Shown here: positions 34,498 through 43,231 of the stretch, one piece after another
How positions within the stretch are numbered: position 1 is the stretch's first letter
How the letters are laid out: the number at the start of each line of letters is the position of its first letter
Source: Nitrospira sp. CG24C
Lineage (GTDB): Bacteria > Nitrospirota > Nitrospiria > Nitrospirales > Nitrospiraceae
DNA length: 64,000 nt
Reading direction: 5' to 3'
Assembly: GCA_002869885.2 (NCBI GenBank)
Contig: NEWR02000007.1
Coordinates: forward strand, 34,753-98,752
Program-made: the position numbers and the translations under genes
The notes under the pieces: model-generated
Database searches by the model: none
What the model was told of the DNA's origin: nothing
Seen by the model: only the letters and a program-made list of their open reading frames with translations

Positions 34498-35976
34498 TTG
34501 CCTGTGGGCTTATCGATCTTTTGGCGGATTGTTCTAACCTCCCTTATCATCATCGTGGTGATGGCAGGGGTGAACCTGTACGCCCTGTTTCAGCTACGTC
34601 AGTTGACCGCATTAAGTGCCGACATAGCCACTCGACATTACCCGGCGATCGAATCGGCCAAGCGGCTGCTCACCGTGCTCTATGCCCAACTCAATAGCGA
34701 GAAGAAGTATCTAGCCGTACGCGATGCCACATTCTTGCAACATTTCGATGAAGAGGTCGACGAATTCCATCGAGGACTCCAGACCCTTGAAGCACGGGAA
34801 CTCACCCCTCAAGGCATTCAGCTGCTCAAGGATACCAAGCGTTTGCAGCAAGAACGCCTCATGATTTTCCGCTCAGAACTAGAGCATGGCCGCTCGTCTC
34901 CATCGGTCCCGTCTGCAGACTATGAAGGTCGTCGCGATGCCTTGATGGACCGTATAGGCGGCATACTCCAGAAATTTATCGATCTTCACGAGACGGGCAT
35001 CAGTGTCGGCGTCAGCCAGTCACGGGAAAGCTCAGCACAAGCTGAAACGGTGACGGAGCAGCTGGTTTTGCTAGCGCTCGTATTTGGCATTGCGCTCGCC
35101 GGTTTTGCCAGTTATACGGTCCTACGCCCGTTGCGCCAATTGCAGACCCATATTAAACAGATTGGGCAGGGGAATTTCCGCACGTCGCTGAATATTCAGG
35201 CTCCCAGCGAATTGCGTGACCTTGTCGACGCCGTCAATTGGATGGGCACGAAGCTGCAAGAGCTGGACGATATGAAGGGGGAGTTTCTCGCCCATGTTTC
35301 CCATGAATTACGCACGCCCATGGCTTCGATCCAAGAAGGCACCCATCTGTTGTTGGATGAAATTCCAGGCCCCTTGTCGCAAGAACAGCGCACGACCTTG
35401 CGTATCATGGCGGACAGCAGCCGCCGCCTCATCACCCTCATCTCTACTATTCTGGATCTCTCCAAGATGGATGCCGGGATGATGGAGTATCGAATTGTCC
35501 CGACTGACCTCAAGCGCATCACAGATATGTCGGTCAACAAAGTCCAGCTCCTCGCCGATGCCAAGCATGTGCAGCTGTTACTGGAAGCGCCTGCACAACG
35601 TGTGTGGGTCATGGCGGATGCGCTTCGAATTGAGCAAGTACTCGACAATTTACTCTCAAATGCCTTGAAGTTCAGTTCGGAAGGAGGCATTGTAAAGGTA
35701 CTCATGAAGCCGGACTCACAAGCGGGAGTCCTTGAAGTCAGTGTGACCGATGGAGGCCCCGGCATCCAAGCTGAAGACCTGCCCTATATTTTCGAACGGT
35801 TCTATCAAGGACGTACGAAGGCTAAACATGCTACACCGGGAAGTGGCCTGGGGTTGGCACTGGCAAAGAAAGTGGTGGAAGCACACGGAGGACGGATTTG
35901 GATCGAAAGCGAAGTCAAGAAGGGAACGACTGTACGGTTTATTCTGCGCCTTACGAAACCAGCGGAAACGGCATAA
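34498..35976 (+). CDS. HAMP-domain sensor histidine kinase (GlrK/QseE-like position)
   Basis: The 492-residue protein has membrane helix 1 (IVLTSLIIIVVMAGVNLYAL), a helical periplasmic sensor of about 150 residues and membrane helix 2 (LVLLALVFGIALAGFASYTV). A HAMP domain follows, then HisKA with the phospho-acceptor His in LAHVSHELRTPMASI, and a HATPase with NLLSNALKFSSEG, DGGPGI and GSGLGLALAKKVVEAHGG. It starts at TTG with only a weak AAGAAAG upstream. The following lipoprotein and sigma-54 regulator mirror the E. coli glrK-qseG-glrR locus, which suggests envelope sensing. That assignment is inference from gene order. Confidence 0.88.
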   Translation: MPVGLSIFWRIVLTSLIIIVVMAGVNLYALFQLRQLTALSADIATRHYPAIESAKRLLTVLYAQLNSEKKYLAVRDATFLQHFDEEVDEFHRGLQTLEARELTPQGIQLLKDTKRLQQERLMIFRSELEHGRSSPSVPSADYEGRRDALMDRIGGILQKFIDLHETGISVGVSQSRESSAQAETVTEQLVLLALVFGIALAGFASYTVLRPLRQLQTHIKQIGQGNFRTSLNIQAPSELRDLVDAVNWMGTKLQELDDMKGEFLAHVSHELRTPMASIQEGTHLLLDEIPGPLSQEQRTTLRIMADSSRRLITLISTILDLSKMDAGMMEYRIVPTDLKRITDMSVNKVQLLADAKHVQLLLEAPAQRVWVMADALRIEQVLDNLLSNALKFSSEGGIVKVLMKPDSQAGVLEVSVTDGGPGIQAEDLPYIFERFYQGRTKAKHATPGSGLGLALAKKVVEAHGGRIWIESEVKKGTTVRFILRLTKPAETA

Positions 35977-35999
35977 AGGTTGTCCTCCGAGGCTCTGCC

Positions 36000-36758
36000 T
36001 TGGGGGTTTTGTCGTACCTATTCCTTTTCGCTGGATGCGCGGCATGGTCGCCTGCCCCGCAATTTTCACATCCCTACTTCACGGTTGATGCGGGAGAGGC
36101 AAAATCTCTCCAAGCATTGGCGAAAAAGCAGGATGTCCTCGTTCCGAAATGCGCCGAGCACAACTCTTGCGACCATGTCTATTTCACACGCGCGCTGTTG
36201 GGACTCTACGAAAGTCGAGACAGCGCCTCGAAATATTTCGAGAAAGTGATCGCCGTGGCGCCCAAGAGCCAGATGGCCGTTTCCAGCAAGCTCTGGATAG
36301 ATCTGCTTGAGCGTCACGCCGCTCCCGTTGAACAATCCTGGTTCCAATCGGTCGTGGCCGCCCCGGCTATTTCGGAAAGTCAGGCGATCCTGGCTCAGGC
36401 CTCAGATCGGCTGGTGCGGGACTTGCTTGATAGGGAATTGGTTATCCAGCAATTTCGGGCTATGAAGGAGGCCGACTCCCAAGCCTTGGAAAGCCTTCAA
36501 CGGGAATTGGCTGATCGTGAACGGAAGGTGGATTCAGGCAGCGGCAAGAAGGGCTCGACCGATTCAAGCACCGGTTCAAACACCGTGGCGTCTTTACAAA
36601 GGCAACTGTCTGATCGAGATAGGAAAATAGAGGAATTGACGAGCCAATTGGAGGCATTGAAGCGCATCGATCAGGAAATGCGGGATAAGGTTCGACCTAT
36701 TCGTCCCCCATCGACCGTTGCGCCGCCTCCAACTTCGCCGGAATCGACAATACAGTAG
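36000..36758 (+). CDS. Lipoprotein between kinase and regulator (QseG-like position)
   Basis: The frame encodes a lipobox LFLFAGC at the end of a short hydrophobic segment, then a helical region with DHVYFTRALLGLYESRDSAS (TPR-like). The C-terminal part is coiled coil with RELADRERK and RQLSDRDRKIEELTSQLEA, ending in a Pro-rich tail. The start is uncertain. No ATG lies between the kinase stop and the lipobox. TTG 36000 with GAGG eight bases upstream was chosen. Counting back to 35973 would give a better signal sequence with Lys/Arg but needs a non-standard ATA start. It is probably membrane-anchored. Confidence 0.72.
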   Translation: MGVLSYLFLFAGCAAWSPAPQFSHPYFTVDAGEAKSLQALAKKQDVLVPKCAEHNSCDHVYFTRALLGLYESRDSASKYFEKVIAVAPKSQMAVSSKLWIDLLERHAAPVEQSWFQSVVAAPAISESQAILAQASDRLVRDLLDRELVIQQFRAMKEADSQALESLQRELADRERKVDSGSGKKGSTDSSTGSNTVASLQRQLSDRDRKIEELTSQLEALKRIDQEMRDKVRPIRPPSTVAPPPTSPESTIQ

Positions 36759-36768
36759 AAGGAGCTTC

Positions 36769-38187
36769 ATGGAAAAAGAACATATTCTCGTAGTCGATGA
36801 TGAAGAGGGACTCTTACATCTCGTGAAGATGCGATTGACCGCTATGGGCTTTGCCGTCACAGGTTGCACCACCGGGCATGAAGCCCTCGCTGTCGCCAAA
36901 AATAACCGGTTTGACCTTGCCATTACCGACCTCCGGCTTGGAAACGAAGACGGATTGAATGTGACGGAAGAACTGCTGCGGATTCATCCAGGCCTTCCGG
37001 TTATCATCCTGACGGCCCATGGCAGTATCCCCAATGCCGTGGAAGCTATGCAGCGGGGCGCCTTTGGATACCTCACCAAGCCGTTCGACGACAAGGAACT
37101 CAAGGCCAAGATCGAAGAAGGACTTTCTCCTCAGCGGATGAGAGGCGAGATCCAGCGGCTGAAGTCTCTTGTCAACGAACTGTACGGAATGGAAAATATC
37201 GTCGCGCGGAGTCCCGCGATGCAGCGCTTACTCCAGCAAGTCGTGCAGGTGGCAGACTCCGACGCGACGATTCTCCTCTTTGGAGAAACTGGGACTGGCA
37301 AAGAAGTATTCGCGCGCGTCATCCATGCGAACAGCCGACGGAGTAAAGGGCCGTTTGTCGCTCTCAATTGCGCGGCCATTCCTGAAACACTCTTCGAGTC
37401 TGAGCTCTTTGGGCATGTACGGGGGGCCTTTACCAGCGCCCATGGCGCAAAGCGCGGTCTGTTTCAAAGCGCCAACGGCGGCACGCTCTTTCTCGACGAG
37501 ATCGGCGAAATGCCCCTCTCGATGCAAGTCAAACTGTTGCGGGCTGTGCAGGAACGGGAAGTTCGCGAAGTCGGCTCTGAACTTTCAAGCAAGATCGATG
37601 TGAGGATTATCGCCGCAACCAACAAAGACCTCGGCGAAGCCGTCAAGAACGGATCGTTCCGGAACGATCTGTACTACCGCATTTCTGTCGTTCCGCTATT
37701 TATCCCGCCGCTTCGTGACCGCCGAGACGATATTCCATTGCTGGCGCAACAGTTTCTGACCTCGAGCGCAAAACGGGCGAATAAAGGATTGCGCGGATTT
37801 ACGCCGGCTGCTCTTAATCGGCTGGTCACACATCCCTGGCCCGGCAATGTCCGCGAATTGGAAAATGTCGTTGAAAAGGCCGCCGTCATGACGCGCCAAG
37901 ATATGATTACGCCGGATCTCTTGCCCGCTATGGGCTCATCACCGGATTCGCCGCTCAAGCCTTTGACGGAAGCTAAGGAAGAGTTTGAGAAGACCTATCT
38001 CAAGAACGTCCTGCAACTCACCGGCGGCAATATCTCACGCGCCGCCCAATTTGCAGGGCGCTATCGGGCAGACTTCTACAAAATGCTCAAGAAATATGGC
38101 TTGCATCCATCAACCCTGAAGGCCAAAGCGGAGGCCGATCTTGAAGAGCTTGAAGAAGAAGCCAACCTCACGGAAGCTGAACGCTAG
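36769..38187 (+). CDS. Sigma-54-dependent response regulator (GlrR/NtrC type)
   Basis: The 472-residue protein has a receiver domain (ILVVDDEEG, acceptor Asp in AITDLRLGNEDG, KPF near the end). The AAA+ sigma-54 domain has Walker A GETGTGKEVFARVIH and GTLFLDEIGEMP. The C-terminal Fis-type helix-turn-helix is in LQLTGGNISRAAQFAGRYRA. The sigma-54 contact loop reads GAFTSA rather than the canonical GAFTGA. ATG 36769 with AAGGAG before it was preferred over an upstream in-frame start at 36718. It is probably activated by the kinase two genes upstream. Confidence 0.92.
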   Translation: MEKEHILVVDDEEGLLHLVKMRLTAMGFAVTGCTTGHEALAVAKNNRFDLAITDLRLGNEDGLNVTEELLRIHPGLPVIILTAHGSIPNAVEAMQRGAFGYLTKPFDDKELKAKIEEGLSPQRMRGEIQRLKSLVNELYGMENIVARSPAMQRLLQQVVQVADSDATILLFGETGTGKEVFARVIHANSRRSKGPFVALNCAAIPETLFESELFGHVRGAFTSAHGAKRGLFQSANGGTLFLDEIGEMPLSMQVKLLRAVQEREVREVGSELSSKIDVRIIAATNKDLGEAVKNGSFRNDLYYRISVVPLFIPPLRDRRDDIPLLAQQFLTSSAKRANKGLRGFTPAALNRLVTHPWPGNVRELENVVEKAAVMTRQDMITPDLLPAMGSSPDSPLKPLTEAKEEFEKTYLKNVLQLTGGNISRAAQFAGRYRADFYKMLKKYGLHPSTLKAKAEADLEELEEEANLTEAER

Positions 38188-38354
38188 GCCAGCGTTTCGT
38201 TTTACAAGGGGTGAGTGGCGGGATGAGACAATTTTCTCGCCTGCCTAACGATTCGCCAGCTCGATCTTCCCATAACTCGACCTAGGCATCGTGCATATTT
38301 CGACGCAACGGACAGTTCGCCGCGATGGTGTGTTTCCCACGGCCTCGAGAGGCT

Positions 38355-38579
38355 TCACCAAATCCACGAAACACCGAGAATGATGAGCCCCCACAATATA
38401 ACCGACAGGCCCAAAGCACTAAGAATGCCTATTGCGGGCGCAAGGGTATCATCATTAAGATTCTCCTCCGTTATGGCTGGTGCAGGCCGCAGAACAGGGG
38501 AGAATATCTCGTTCGCTAAGGCTAGATTCCCTTCCGATCGCGGATACGCCTTTGCTCCCAATTTTTGTTTCCTATTCAT
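38355..38579 (-). CDS. Small membrane protein, unknown
   Basis: The 74-residue frame has a basic N-terminus (MNRKQKLGAKAYPRSEG), a linker and one C-terminal membrane helix (SALGLSVILWGLIILGVSWI). GGGAGGTG lies six bases before the ATG, a strong ribosome site that supports translation. No family is recognised. It lies convergent to the response regulator gene. Confidence 0.6.
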   Translation of the reverse strand: MNRKQKLGAKAYPRSEGNLALANEIFSPVLRPAPAITEENLNDDTLAPAIGILSALGLSVILWGLIILGVSWIW

Positions 38580-38639
38580 CAGCGCACCTCCCTCTGCAGG
38601 CTCGCTCGTCCTTGCTGCATCGTAGCCTTCAGTTAGTCG

Positions 38640-38885
38640 TCAGGCCGCCCGTCGGATGAAGGACTCTGCGCCAAGATAGACGTCACCATCCTGGTAGTCC
38701 GGCTCGCCACTTGGGAAGACCAAGACCTTCTTCGGTTGGGCCGGTTGATTCTGCTCGATCACGGAGTCGTGGACACGACCGCAATTCATACAACGCCAAC
38801 TGGTTGTCCACATCTCACCATAGGCTCCCTCAAGGTCTAAGAAGTGGTCTTCTACCATGAACCCACAACAGCGTGAACAGGTCAT
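38640..38885 (-). CDS. Zinc-ribbon-like small protein
   Basis: The 81-residue protein has CSRCCGFMVEDHFLDLEG at its N-terminus and TTSWRCMNCGRVHDSVIEQN in the middle. The two CxxC pairs about 30 residues apart are a probable zinc site. AAGGAGG precedes the ATG by six bases. Small proteins of this type are common in this group and have no known role. It is 60 nt from the small membrane gene on the same strand. Confidence 0.75.
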   Translation of the reverse strand: MTCSRCCGFMVEDHFLDLEGAYGEMWTTSWRCMNCGRVHDSVIEQNQPAQPKKVLVFPSGEPDYQDGDVYLGAESFIRRAA

Positions 38886-39091
38886 GATCGCCCTCCTTGG
38901 TGTAGGCTCTGGAACGCATCTCTCATGGACAAATGATAGCGCAAGCCATATCCGGCGCTAGACCCAAAGGAAGTACCTCGGAAGTAGGGTGCCCAAACAG
39001 CCTTGCTTCAACAACTCATGAGTAGCGGTCGAAATGAACGCGGCGACTTTCTTTTTTACTTCAGGGAGGGCTTGGGCGTATCCTAATAGAT

Positions 39092-39661
39092 ATGAAACGG
39101 TGGTATTTGTATCTGATAACTGCGCTGCTCGGGTTGGTGATCGTGGGTTACTTCATTGTCAGAGGGAGTTCTCCCATTAACTTTTCCGACATTTGGAGTA
39201 GAAACAATCACGTCACGAACGCGCAGCGTGATGTCGGAAAGATGTCGGATGGAAACGCGGCTCTCCGAGAGGTACTGAGGCTCCGGCGTGAACAGCAACT
39301 TCGACCGCTTACTGAACGGGAAGATGGAACGAAAGTACAGGATTTGCCGAATGGTATATACGGTTTCTCAATGTGCAGCGTCGTAGCGCTGCGCGCAAAA
39401 CGTGGCGACACATTCTCGCTGGAGATTCATAAGTATAATGGCATCGTTTACTATGTTGGGTATGCCTCCGACGAACAGATAGAAAAGTATCTGACTCGTC
39501 AAAAAGATTTCCATATCCTCACGTCCCCTCACCCAAGGAAAGGGGCGTCAACGCTGTTCGAAATCCCCGTCGAGTTTGTATCGAAATGCGAGGAACGCCC
39601 TGGTGGAGATGGGGGTATGTTCGATCTGTTTGTTACCACTATCCCCGAGTTGCAAACCTAA
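39092..39661 (+). CDS. Membrane-anchored hypothetical protein
   Basis: The 189-residue protein has an N-terminal signal anchor (WYLYLITALLGLVIVGYFIV). The rest is soluble: EVLRLRREQQLRPLTEREDG, VQDLPNGIYGFSMCSVVALR and YNGIVYYVGYASDEQIEKYL. No family is recognised. The base composition and absence of frame breaks are consistent with a real gene. It ends 15 nt before tRNA-Thr on the opposite strand. Confidence 0.58.
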   Translation: MKRWYLYLITALLGLVIVGYFIVRGSSPINFSDIWSRNNHVTNAQRDVGKMSDGNAALREVLRLRREQQLRPLTEREDGTKVQDLPNGIYGFSMCSVVALRAKRGDTFSLEIHKYNGIVYYVGYASDEQIEKYLTRQKDFHILTSPHPRKGASTLFEIPVEFVSKCEERPGGDGGMFDLFVTTIPELQT

Positions 39662-39675
39662 ATCAGCAGAAGTTA

Positions 39676-39750
39676 TGGAGCTGGCGAGAGGAATTGAACC
39701 TCCAACCTGCGGTTTACAAAACCGCTGCTCTGCCATTGAGCTACGCCAGC
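39676..39750 (-). tRNA. tRNA-Thr (anticodon TGT)
   Basis: On the minus strand GCTGGCG (acceptor) pairs with CGCCAGC, followed by T and an encoded CCA. The D arm is GTAGCTCAATGGCAGAGC. The anticodon stem GCGGT/ACCGC encloses the loop TTTGTAA, giving TGT. The T arm is TTGGAGGTTCAATTCCTCT. Length without CCA is 72 nt. Confidence 0.94.
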
Positions 39751-39939
39751 CAGAATGAGATCGCGGTGTGCATGGACACTGCACCGGTCGACCGAAAACC
39801 TAACAACTGTGTATGGAGCTGTCAAGCATAGGTGCGTGAGGCTGGCGGGATATTAATACGGCCAGCCGTATGTCCATATGTCGCCATCAACTCAATGTTT
39901 TTCCCATACAGTGCGTGAGGAAAGCAGCACGCATAACCA

Positions 39940-40170
39940 CTATTTGGCCGGGGGAGAGGAATTGTCGGAGGTATGGTTGTGGGTCTCAAGGGCCTCTGTA
40001 AGGACTCGGAGAGACTCATTGAGAAGGTCAGTTGCACAGTTCAGAGTGATGGGAATTTGTTGGAGTGCCTCCTCCCACCGTTCTTCATGGCGAAGGGTTT
40101 GAAAACGGCGATAATGCTCATCCATGATCGCTTGTTTTGCATCGAGCATGAGACTATCCACTGCTGTCAT
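39940..40170 (-). CDS. Small helical protein, unknown
   Basis: The 76-residue product is mainly helical, with MLDAKQAIMDEHYRRFQTLR and ATDLLNESLRVLTEALETH. GGGAGG precedes the ATG by six bases. No family is recognised. Nothing in the neighbourhood points to a function. Confidence 0.55.
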   Translation of the reverse strand: MTAVDSLMLDAKQAIMDEHYRRFQTLRHEERWEEALQQIPITLNCATDLLNESLRVLTEALETHNHTSDNSSPPAK

Positions 40171-40664
40171 AGATGCCTCCCATTCCTAGGGTCGAGGCTG
40201 CAAGGTAGCAGACCTCTATCTAGACAACAATGCTACGAATGGGTGGTATATAAATGATGTGATAGATCATATTTTTATCATAAGTCTTTATTTGTATGTA
40301 TATTTAGGCGACAAGCGCATGTCTTGAAAGCCCGGCATCGCTTCTTCCGACGAATCATCTATTCTGCATTACTCATGAGGGATTTTGACACAATCACCGG
40401 ACCACTACTCTGGCGTATGAATTGTGAGCGAGCCAGGCTGAAACGACTCGGATCTGTTGAACTATTGAATGTTGAATGTTTGGAACTCGTCAGATCGAGG
40501 CCGATCTGACAATCCAACATTTATCATTTAACATTCCCAATGGGCCTCACCCGTCCTGCTTCTCTCGCAAGTCTCTGGCGCATATCACTCCGCTCGCCTA
40601 ACAATTTACATACATGTTACGAGGAATTCACAGGACTGGAATGTGTCTCGGTTAAGTTAGGACC
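40171..40664. other. Divergent AT-rich gap before the PsiE-like gene
   Basis: The first part (40240-40320) is AT-rich and likely holds promoters. 40454-40538 is a palindromic repeat, listed separately. 40598-40623 (CTAACAATTTACATACATG and GTTAC) loosely resembles the spaced Pho-box repeats before pstS. No CDS is supported; the 61-residue plus-strand frame at 40324 ends in the palindrome. Confidence 0.4.
40454..40538. repeat. Palindrome of 7-nt units (GAATGTT type), copy 2
   Basis: The left arm contains TGAATGTTGAATGTT. The centre is a perfect hairpin GTCAGATCG-AGGC-CGATCTGAC (40489-40510). The right arm on the minus strand reads GAATGTT, AAATGAT, AAATGTT, GGATTGT. It shares its units with copy 1 at 10317 but has a different centre. 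Confidence 0.75.
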
Positions 40665-41180
40665 ATGACACAGAGCACAATGGAACAGACCTTGACGAAT
40701 AGCTGGCCCAAACGATTCAGGATAATGTTCACGAACTATGACATCGCATGCGCCTTGGAGGCGGGCACGCGATTTATCCTGAGCCTTCTGACTCTGACGA
40801 TCCTCGTCGGTTTGGCAGGCGGTGTGGTTAAAACATTTCTCGATCTGCGGCTTCTCCTATCCGCTAACGTGGAAGTGGCTCTTCGGCAGGTATTGGTCGA
40901 TACCCTGACCCTGCTGGCTGTCGTCGAGGTATTGAAGACCACTCGTGCGTACTGCTCTGACGGGCGAGTCCGGGTCACGTTTATTATTGATACGGTCCTT
41001 GTCGTGATGTTGACGGAGGTCATCTCACGATGGTTCACAGGCGGGGATTGGCAGCAATTCGCAATACTGGGAGGCATCTTAATCACGCTGGGTCTCATGC
41101 GCATCGTGGCCGTTCGGTACAGCCCGACACAGGCCACATCTACACAACAGGGCAATCAACCGGGGCTTGCATTTTTATAA
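40665..41180 (+). CDS. PsiE-like membrane protein
   Basis: The 171-residue protein has four hydrophobic segments: FILSLLTLTILVGLAGGVV, LVDTLTLLAVVEVLKTT, VTFIIDTVLVVMLTEVISRW and FAILGGILITLGLMRIVAV. The pattern fits the phosphate-starvation-inducible PsiE family of inner-membrane proteins, whose function is unknown. It lies near the pst-phoU operon, which fits a phosphate link, and a weak Pho-box-like stretch is 40-65 nt upstream. The next small gene follows after 18 nt. Confidence 0.75.
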   Translation: MTQSTMEQTLTNSWPKRFRIMFTNYDIACALEAGTRFILSLLTLTILVGLAGGVVKTFLDLRLLLSANVEVALRQVLVDTLTLLAVVEVLKTTRAYCSDGRVRVTFIIDTVLVVMLTEVISRWFTGGDWQQFAILGGILITLGLMRIVAVRYSPTQATSTQQGNQPGLAFL

Positions 41181-41198
41181 TTTTAACAGGAGGTGCCT

Positions 41199-41465
41199 AT
41201 GCCGATAAGTTCTCTGCTTGAATCAGCTCAGGACGTTCAATCTTTGCTGCGTGAGCATCCGGATACCGATGTTCTCGATGCAACTATTCTCGACCACCTC
41301 AGTGAGCAAACCGTCATCAGTCTGGATTCGCTCATCAGTCTCATGCCTCAATACACCTGGAACCAAATCTTCTACAGCGTAGACCAACTTGCCAGACGCA
41401 AGAAGATCGTCCTTCGCCGACACCGGTTTGAGTACATGCTCTTCTCCAACCATTTCGTGGCATAA
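41199..41465 (+). CDS. Small hypothetical protein with winged-helix-like tail
   Basis: The 88-residue product has helices and a C-terminal DSLISLMPQYTWNQIFYSVD followed by ARRKKIVLRRHRFEYMLF. This resembles a small winged-helix core (a recognition helix then a basic hairpin), but no family is recognised. CAGGAGGTG at 41188-41196 precedes ATG 41199. It lies 18 nt after the PsiE-like gene and may be in one transcript with it. Confidence 0.62.
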   Translation: MPISSLLESAQDVQSLLREHPDTDVLDATILDHLSEQTVISLDSLISLMPQYTWNQIFYSVDQLARRKKIVLRRHRFEYMLFSNHFVA

Positions 41466-41530
41466 CTGCATCTTTCCCATCCAGCGTTATCTATGTGAGC
41501 TTCTGCTGCAAGGGCCGATCCGGGGCTCTT

Positions 41531-41622
41531 GGGCGTGAAGCGTCGAGCGTGAAGCGCAGGACGGAAAGAGTGTGGCTCTATCGTCGAGAGTAAGATATGA
41601 GAAACGCGTAATGCGAAATGTG
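41531..41622. repeat. GTGAAGC/GAGAAAC 7-nt-unit array (degenerate)
   Basis: Runs such as GCGTGAA, GCGTCGA, GCGTGAA, GCGCAGG and further on GAGAAAC, GCGTAAT, GCGAAAT lie in the convergent gap between the small gene and phoU. They resemble the arms of the palindrome at 24928-25054, but no clear opposing arm is seen. Confidence 0.45.
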
Positions 41623-41654
41623 CTTGCGCGAAGAACTGATATGAATGATTCGGG

Positions 41655-42347
41655 TTAACTTTTTGCGAGGTCTATGGGGGAAGATTGCGGTGGAGTCGTG
41701 TGGCGGATGATCTTGCCCTCCACGAGATAGACCACCAGCTCGGCGATGTTCGTGGCATGATCGGCCATCCGCTCGAGATATTTGGCAATGAAACTCAAGC
41801 GAATGGCGCGTGAAATCGTCTGAGTGTCCTCGATCATGAATGAGAGCAGCTCACGGAATAATTGTTCCATGAGATCATCGACATAATCGTCGTCGGTGAG
41901 CACCTTGCGGGCGAGCGTGGCATCGTCCTTCACGAAGGCATCGATGCTTTGTTTCACCATCATCCTCGCCATGTTACCCATCATTGGGATATCGATGTAG
42001 GGTTTGAGCTGCGGCTCTTCGTTCAGCTCAATTGTCCGCTCACAGACATTCTCTGCCAAGTCGCTGATTCGCTCGAGCTCGGTGGCGATTTTCATCGCCG
42101 TCGTCACCAGCCGCAGATCCCGCGCGGCAGGCTGATGGAGGGCGAGCAACCGGATACTCTCTTCGTCGATCTCCACATCCAATGCATTGATCTCGTGGTC
42201 CCGTTCGATGACCTCACGGGCCAGGGCCGAGTCACGCGTTACCAATGCGGTGAGGGCCTTGTCGATCTGATCTTCCGTCTGCGCGGCCATTCGCAGAAGC
42301 TTGGTCTTCAGGTCTGCGAGTTCTTCGTCGAAGTGGCGATGTGGCAT
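41655..42347 (-). CDS. phoU: Phosphate-transport regulator PhoU
   Basis: The 230-residue all-helical protein has two PhoU repeats: HFDEELADLKTKLLRMAAQT, DHEINALDVEIDEESIRLLA, ATELERISDLAENVCERTIE, and in the second half FIAKYLERMADHATNIAELV. The E/DxxxD metal-binding motifs are in the last two segments. PhoU damps the Pho response by contacting the Pst transporter and the PhoR kinase. It lies 5 nt downstream of pstB and closes the pstSCAB-phoU operon. Confidence 0.96.
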   Translation of the reverse strand: MPHRHFDEELADLKTKLLRMAAQTEDQIDKALTALVTRDSALAREVIERDHEINALDVEIDEESIRLLALHQPAARDLRLVTTAMKIATELERISDLAENVCERTIELNEEPQLKPYIDIPMMGNMARMMVKQSIDAFVKDDATLARKVLTDDDYVDDLMEQLFRELLSFMIEDTQTISRAIRLSFIAKYLERMADHATNIAELVVYLVEGKIIRHTTPPQSSPIDLAKS

Positions 42348-42352
42348 ATTAT

Positions 42353-43222
42353 TTACCCGAATCGTCCGGTGATATAGTCATCGGTCTGTTTCTTGGACGG
42401 CGTGGTAAAGATTTGCTTCGTGAGGCCAAACTCCACGATTTCTCCGAGGTACATGAATGCCGTCCAATCGGATACCCGCGCCGCCTGCTGCATGTTGTGA
42501 GTGACAATAACAACCGTCAAGTCTTGCTTCAAGGAAAAGAGCAATTCTTCAATTTTTGCGGTGGCCACAGGGTCCAGCGCCGAACAGGGTTCGTCCATCA
42601 GCAAGACATCGGGTTTGACCGCGAGCGCGCGGGCAATGCACAGCCGTTGTTGCTGTCCCCCGGAAAGACCGAAGGCGCTTGCCTGAAGACGATCTTTCAC
42701 TTCCTCCCAGAGCCCTGCGCCCTTGAGCCCCTCTTCTACAATCTGATCCAATTGGCCACGGTTTTTGATTCCATGAAGACGCGGCCCATAGGCCACGTTT
42801 TCGTAGATCGATTTCGGAAAGGGGTTCGATTTCTGAAAGACCATCCCGACACGTTTTCTCAGGTCGGTGATATCTACATCAGGGCCATAGATATCTGTCC
42901 CGTCGAGCAGCATGGTGCCTTCCAATCGAGATCCTTCAACCAAGTCGTTGAGCCGATTGAGGCATCGCAGCAGGGTCGATTTTCCACAGCCGGATGGTCC
43001 AATGAACGACGTGACCTGATTTTTGACAATCTCGATATTGATTTTGAAGAGTGCCTGGCGGTCTCCGTAAAAAAAGTCGACCTGACTCAAGGCAAGCTTG
43101 ACGGCGTGAGCCTTGGAATCATGGCCAGGAGACTGTCGATGATCGTCCTGCACGTTAAGCCTTTGCGGGATAAGCCCTTCCACTTGGGACCGCTGCTCTG
43201 TCGAAGGTGGAGAAGGCGGCAT
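42353..43222 (-). CDS. pstB: Phosphate ABC transporter ATP-binding protein PstB
   Basis: The 289-residue ATPase has Walker [10 protein letters not shown] (about residue 75), the Q-loop region [12 protein letters not shown], signature [15 protein letters not shown], Walker [14 protein letters not shown] and H-loop VTHNM. The first 40 residues are an extra hydrophilic N-terminal extension beyond the core family length of about 250. PstB powers PstAC for high-affinity phosphate uptake. It lies 9 nt downstream of pstA. Confidence 0.97.
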   Translation of the reverse strand: MPPSPPSTEQRSQVEGLIPQRLNVQDDHRQSPGHDSKAHAVKLALSQVDFFYGDRQALFKINIEIVKNQVTSFIGPSGCGKSTLLRCLNRLNDLVEGSRLEGTMLLDGTDIYGPDVDITDLRKRVGMVFQKSNPFPKSIYENVAYGPRLHGIKNRGQLDQIVEEGLKGAGLWEEVKDRLQASAFGLSGGQQQRLCIARALAVKPDVLLMDEPCSALDPVATAKIEELLFSLKQDLTVVIVTHNMQQAARVSDWTAFMYLGEIVEFGLTKQIFTTPSKKQTDDYITGRFG

Positions 43223-43231
43223 AGAAATCCT

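Noticed and set aside
40324-40509. Plus-strand 61-residue frame
   Set aside because: Its last third is the GAATGTT palindrome and no ribosome site or family is seen.
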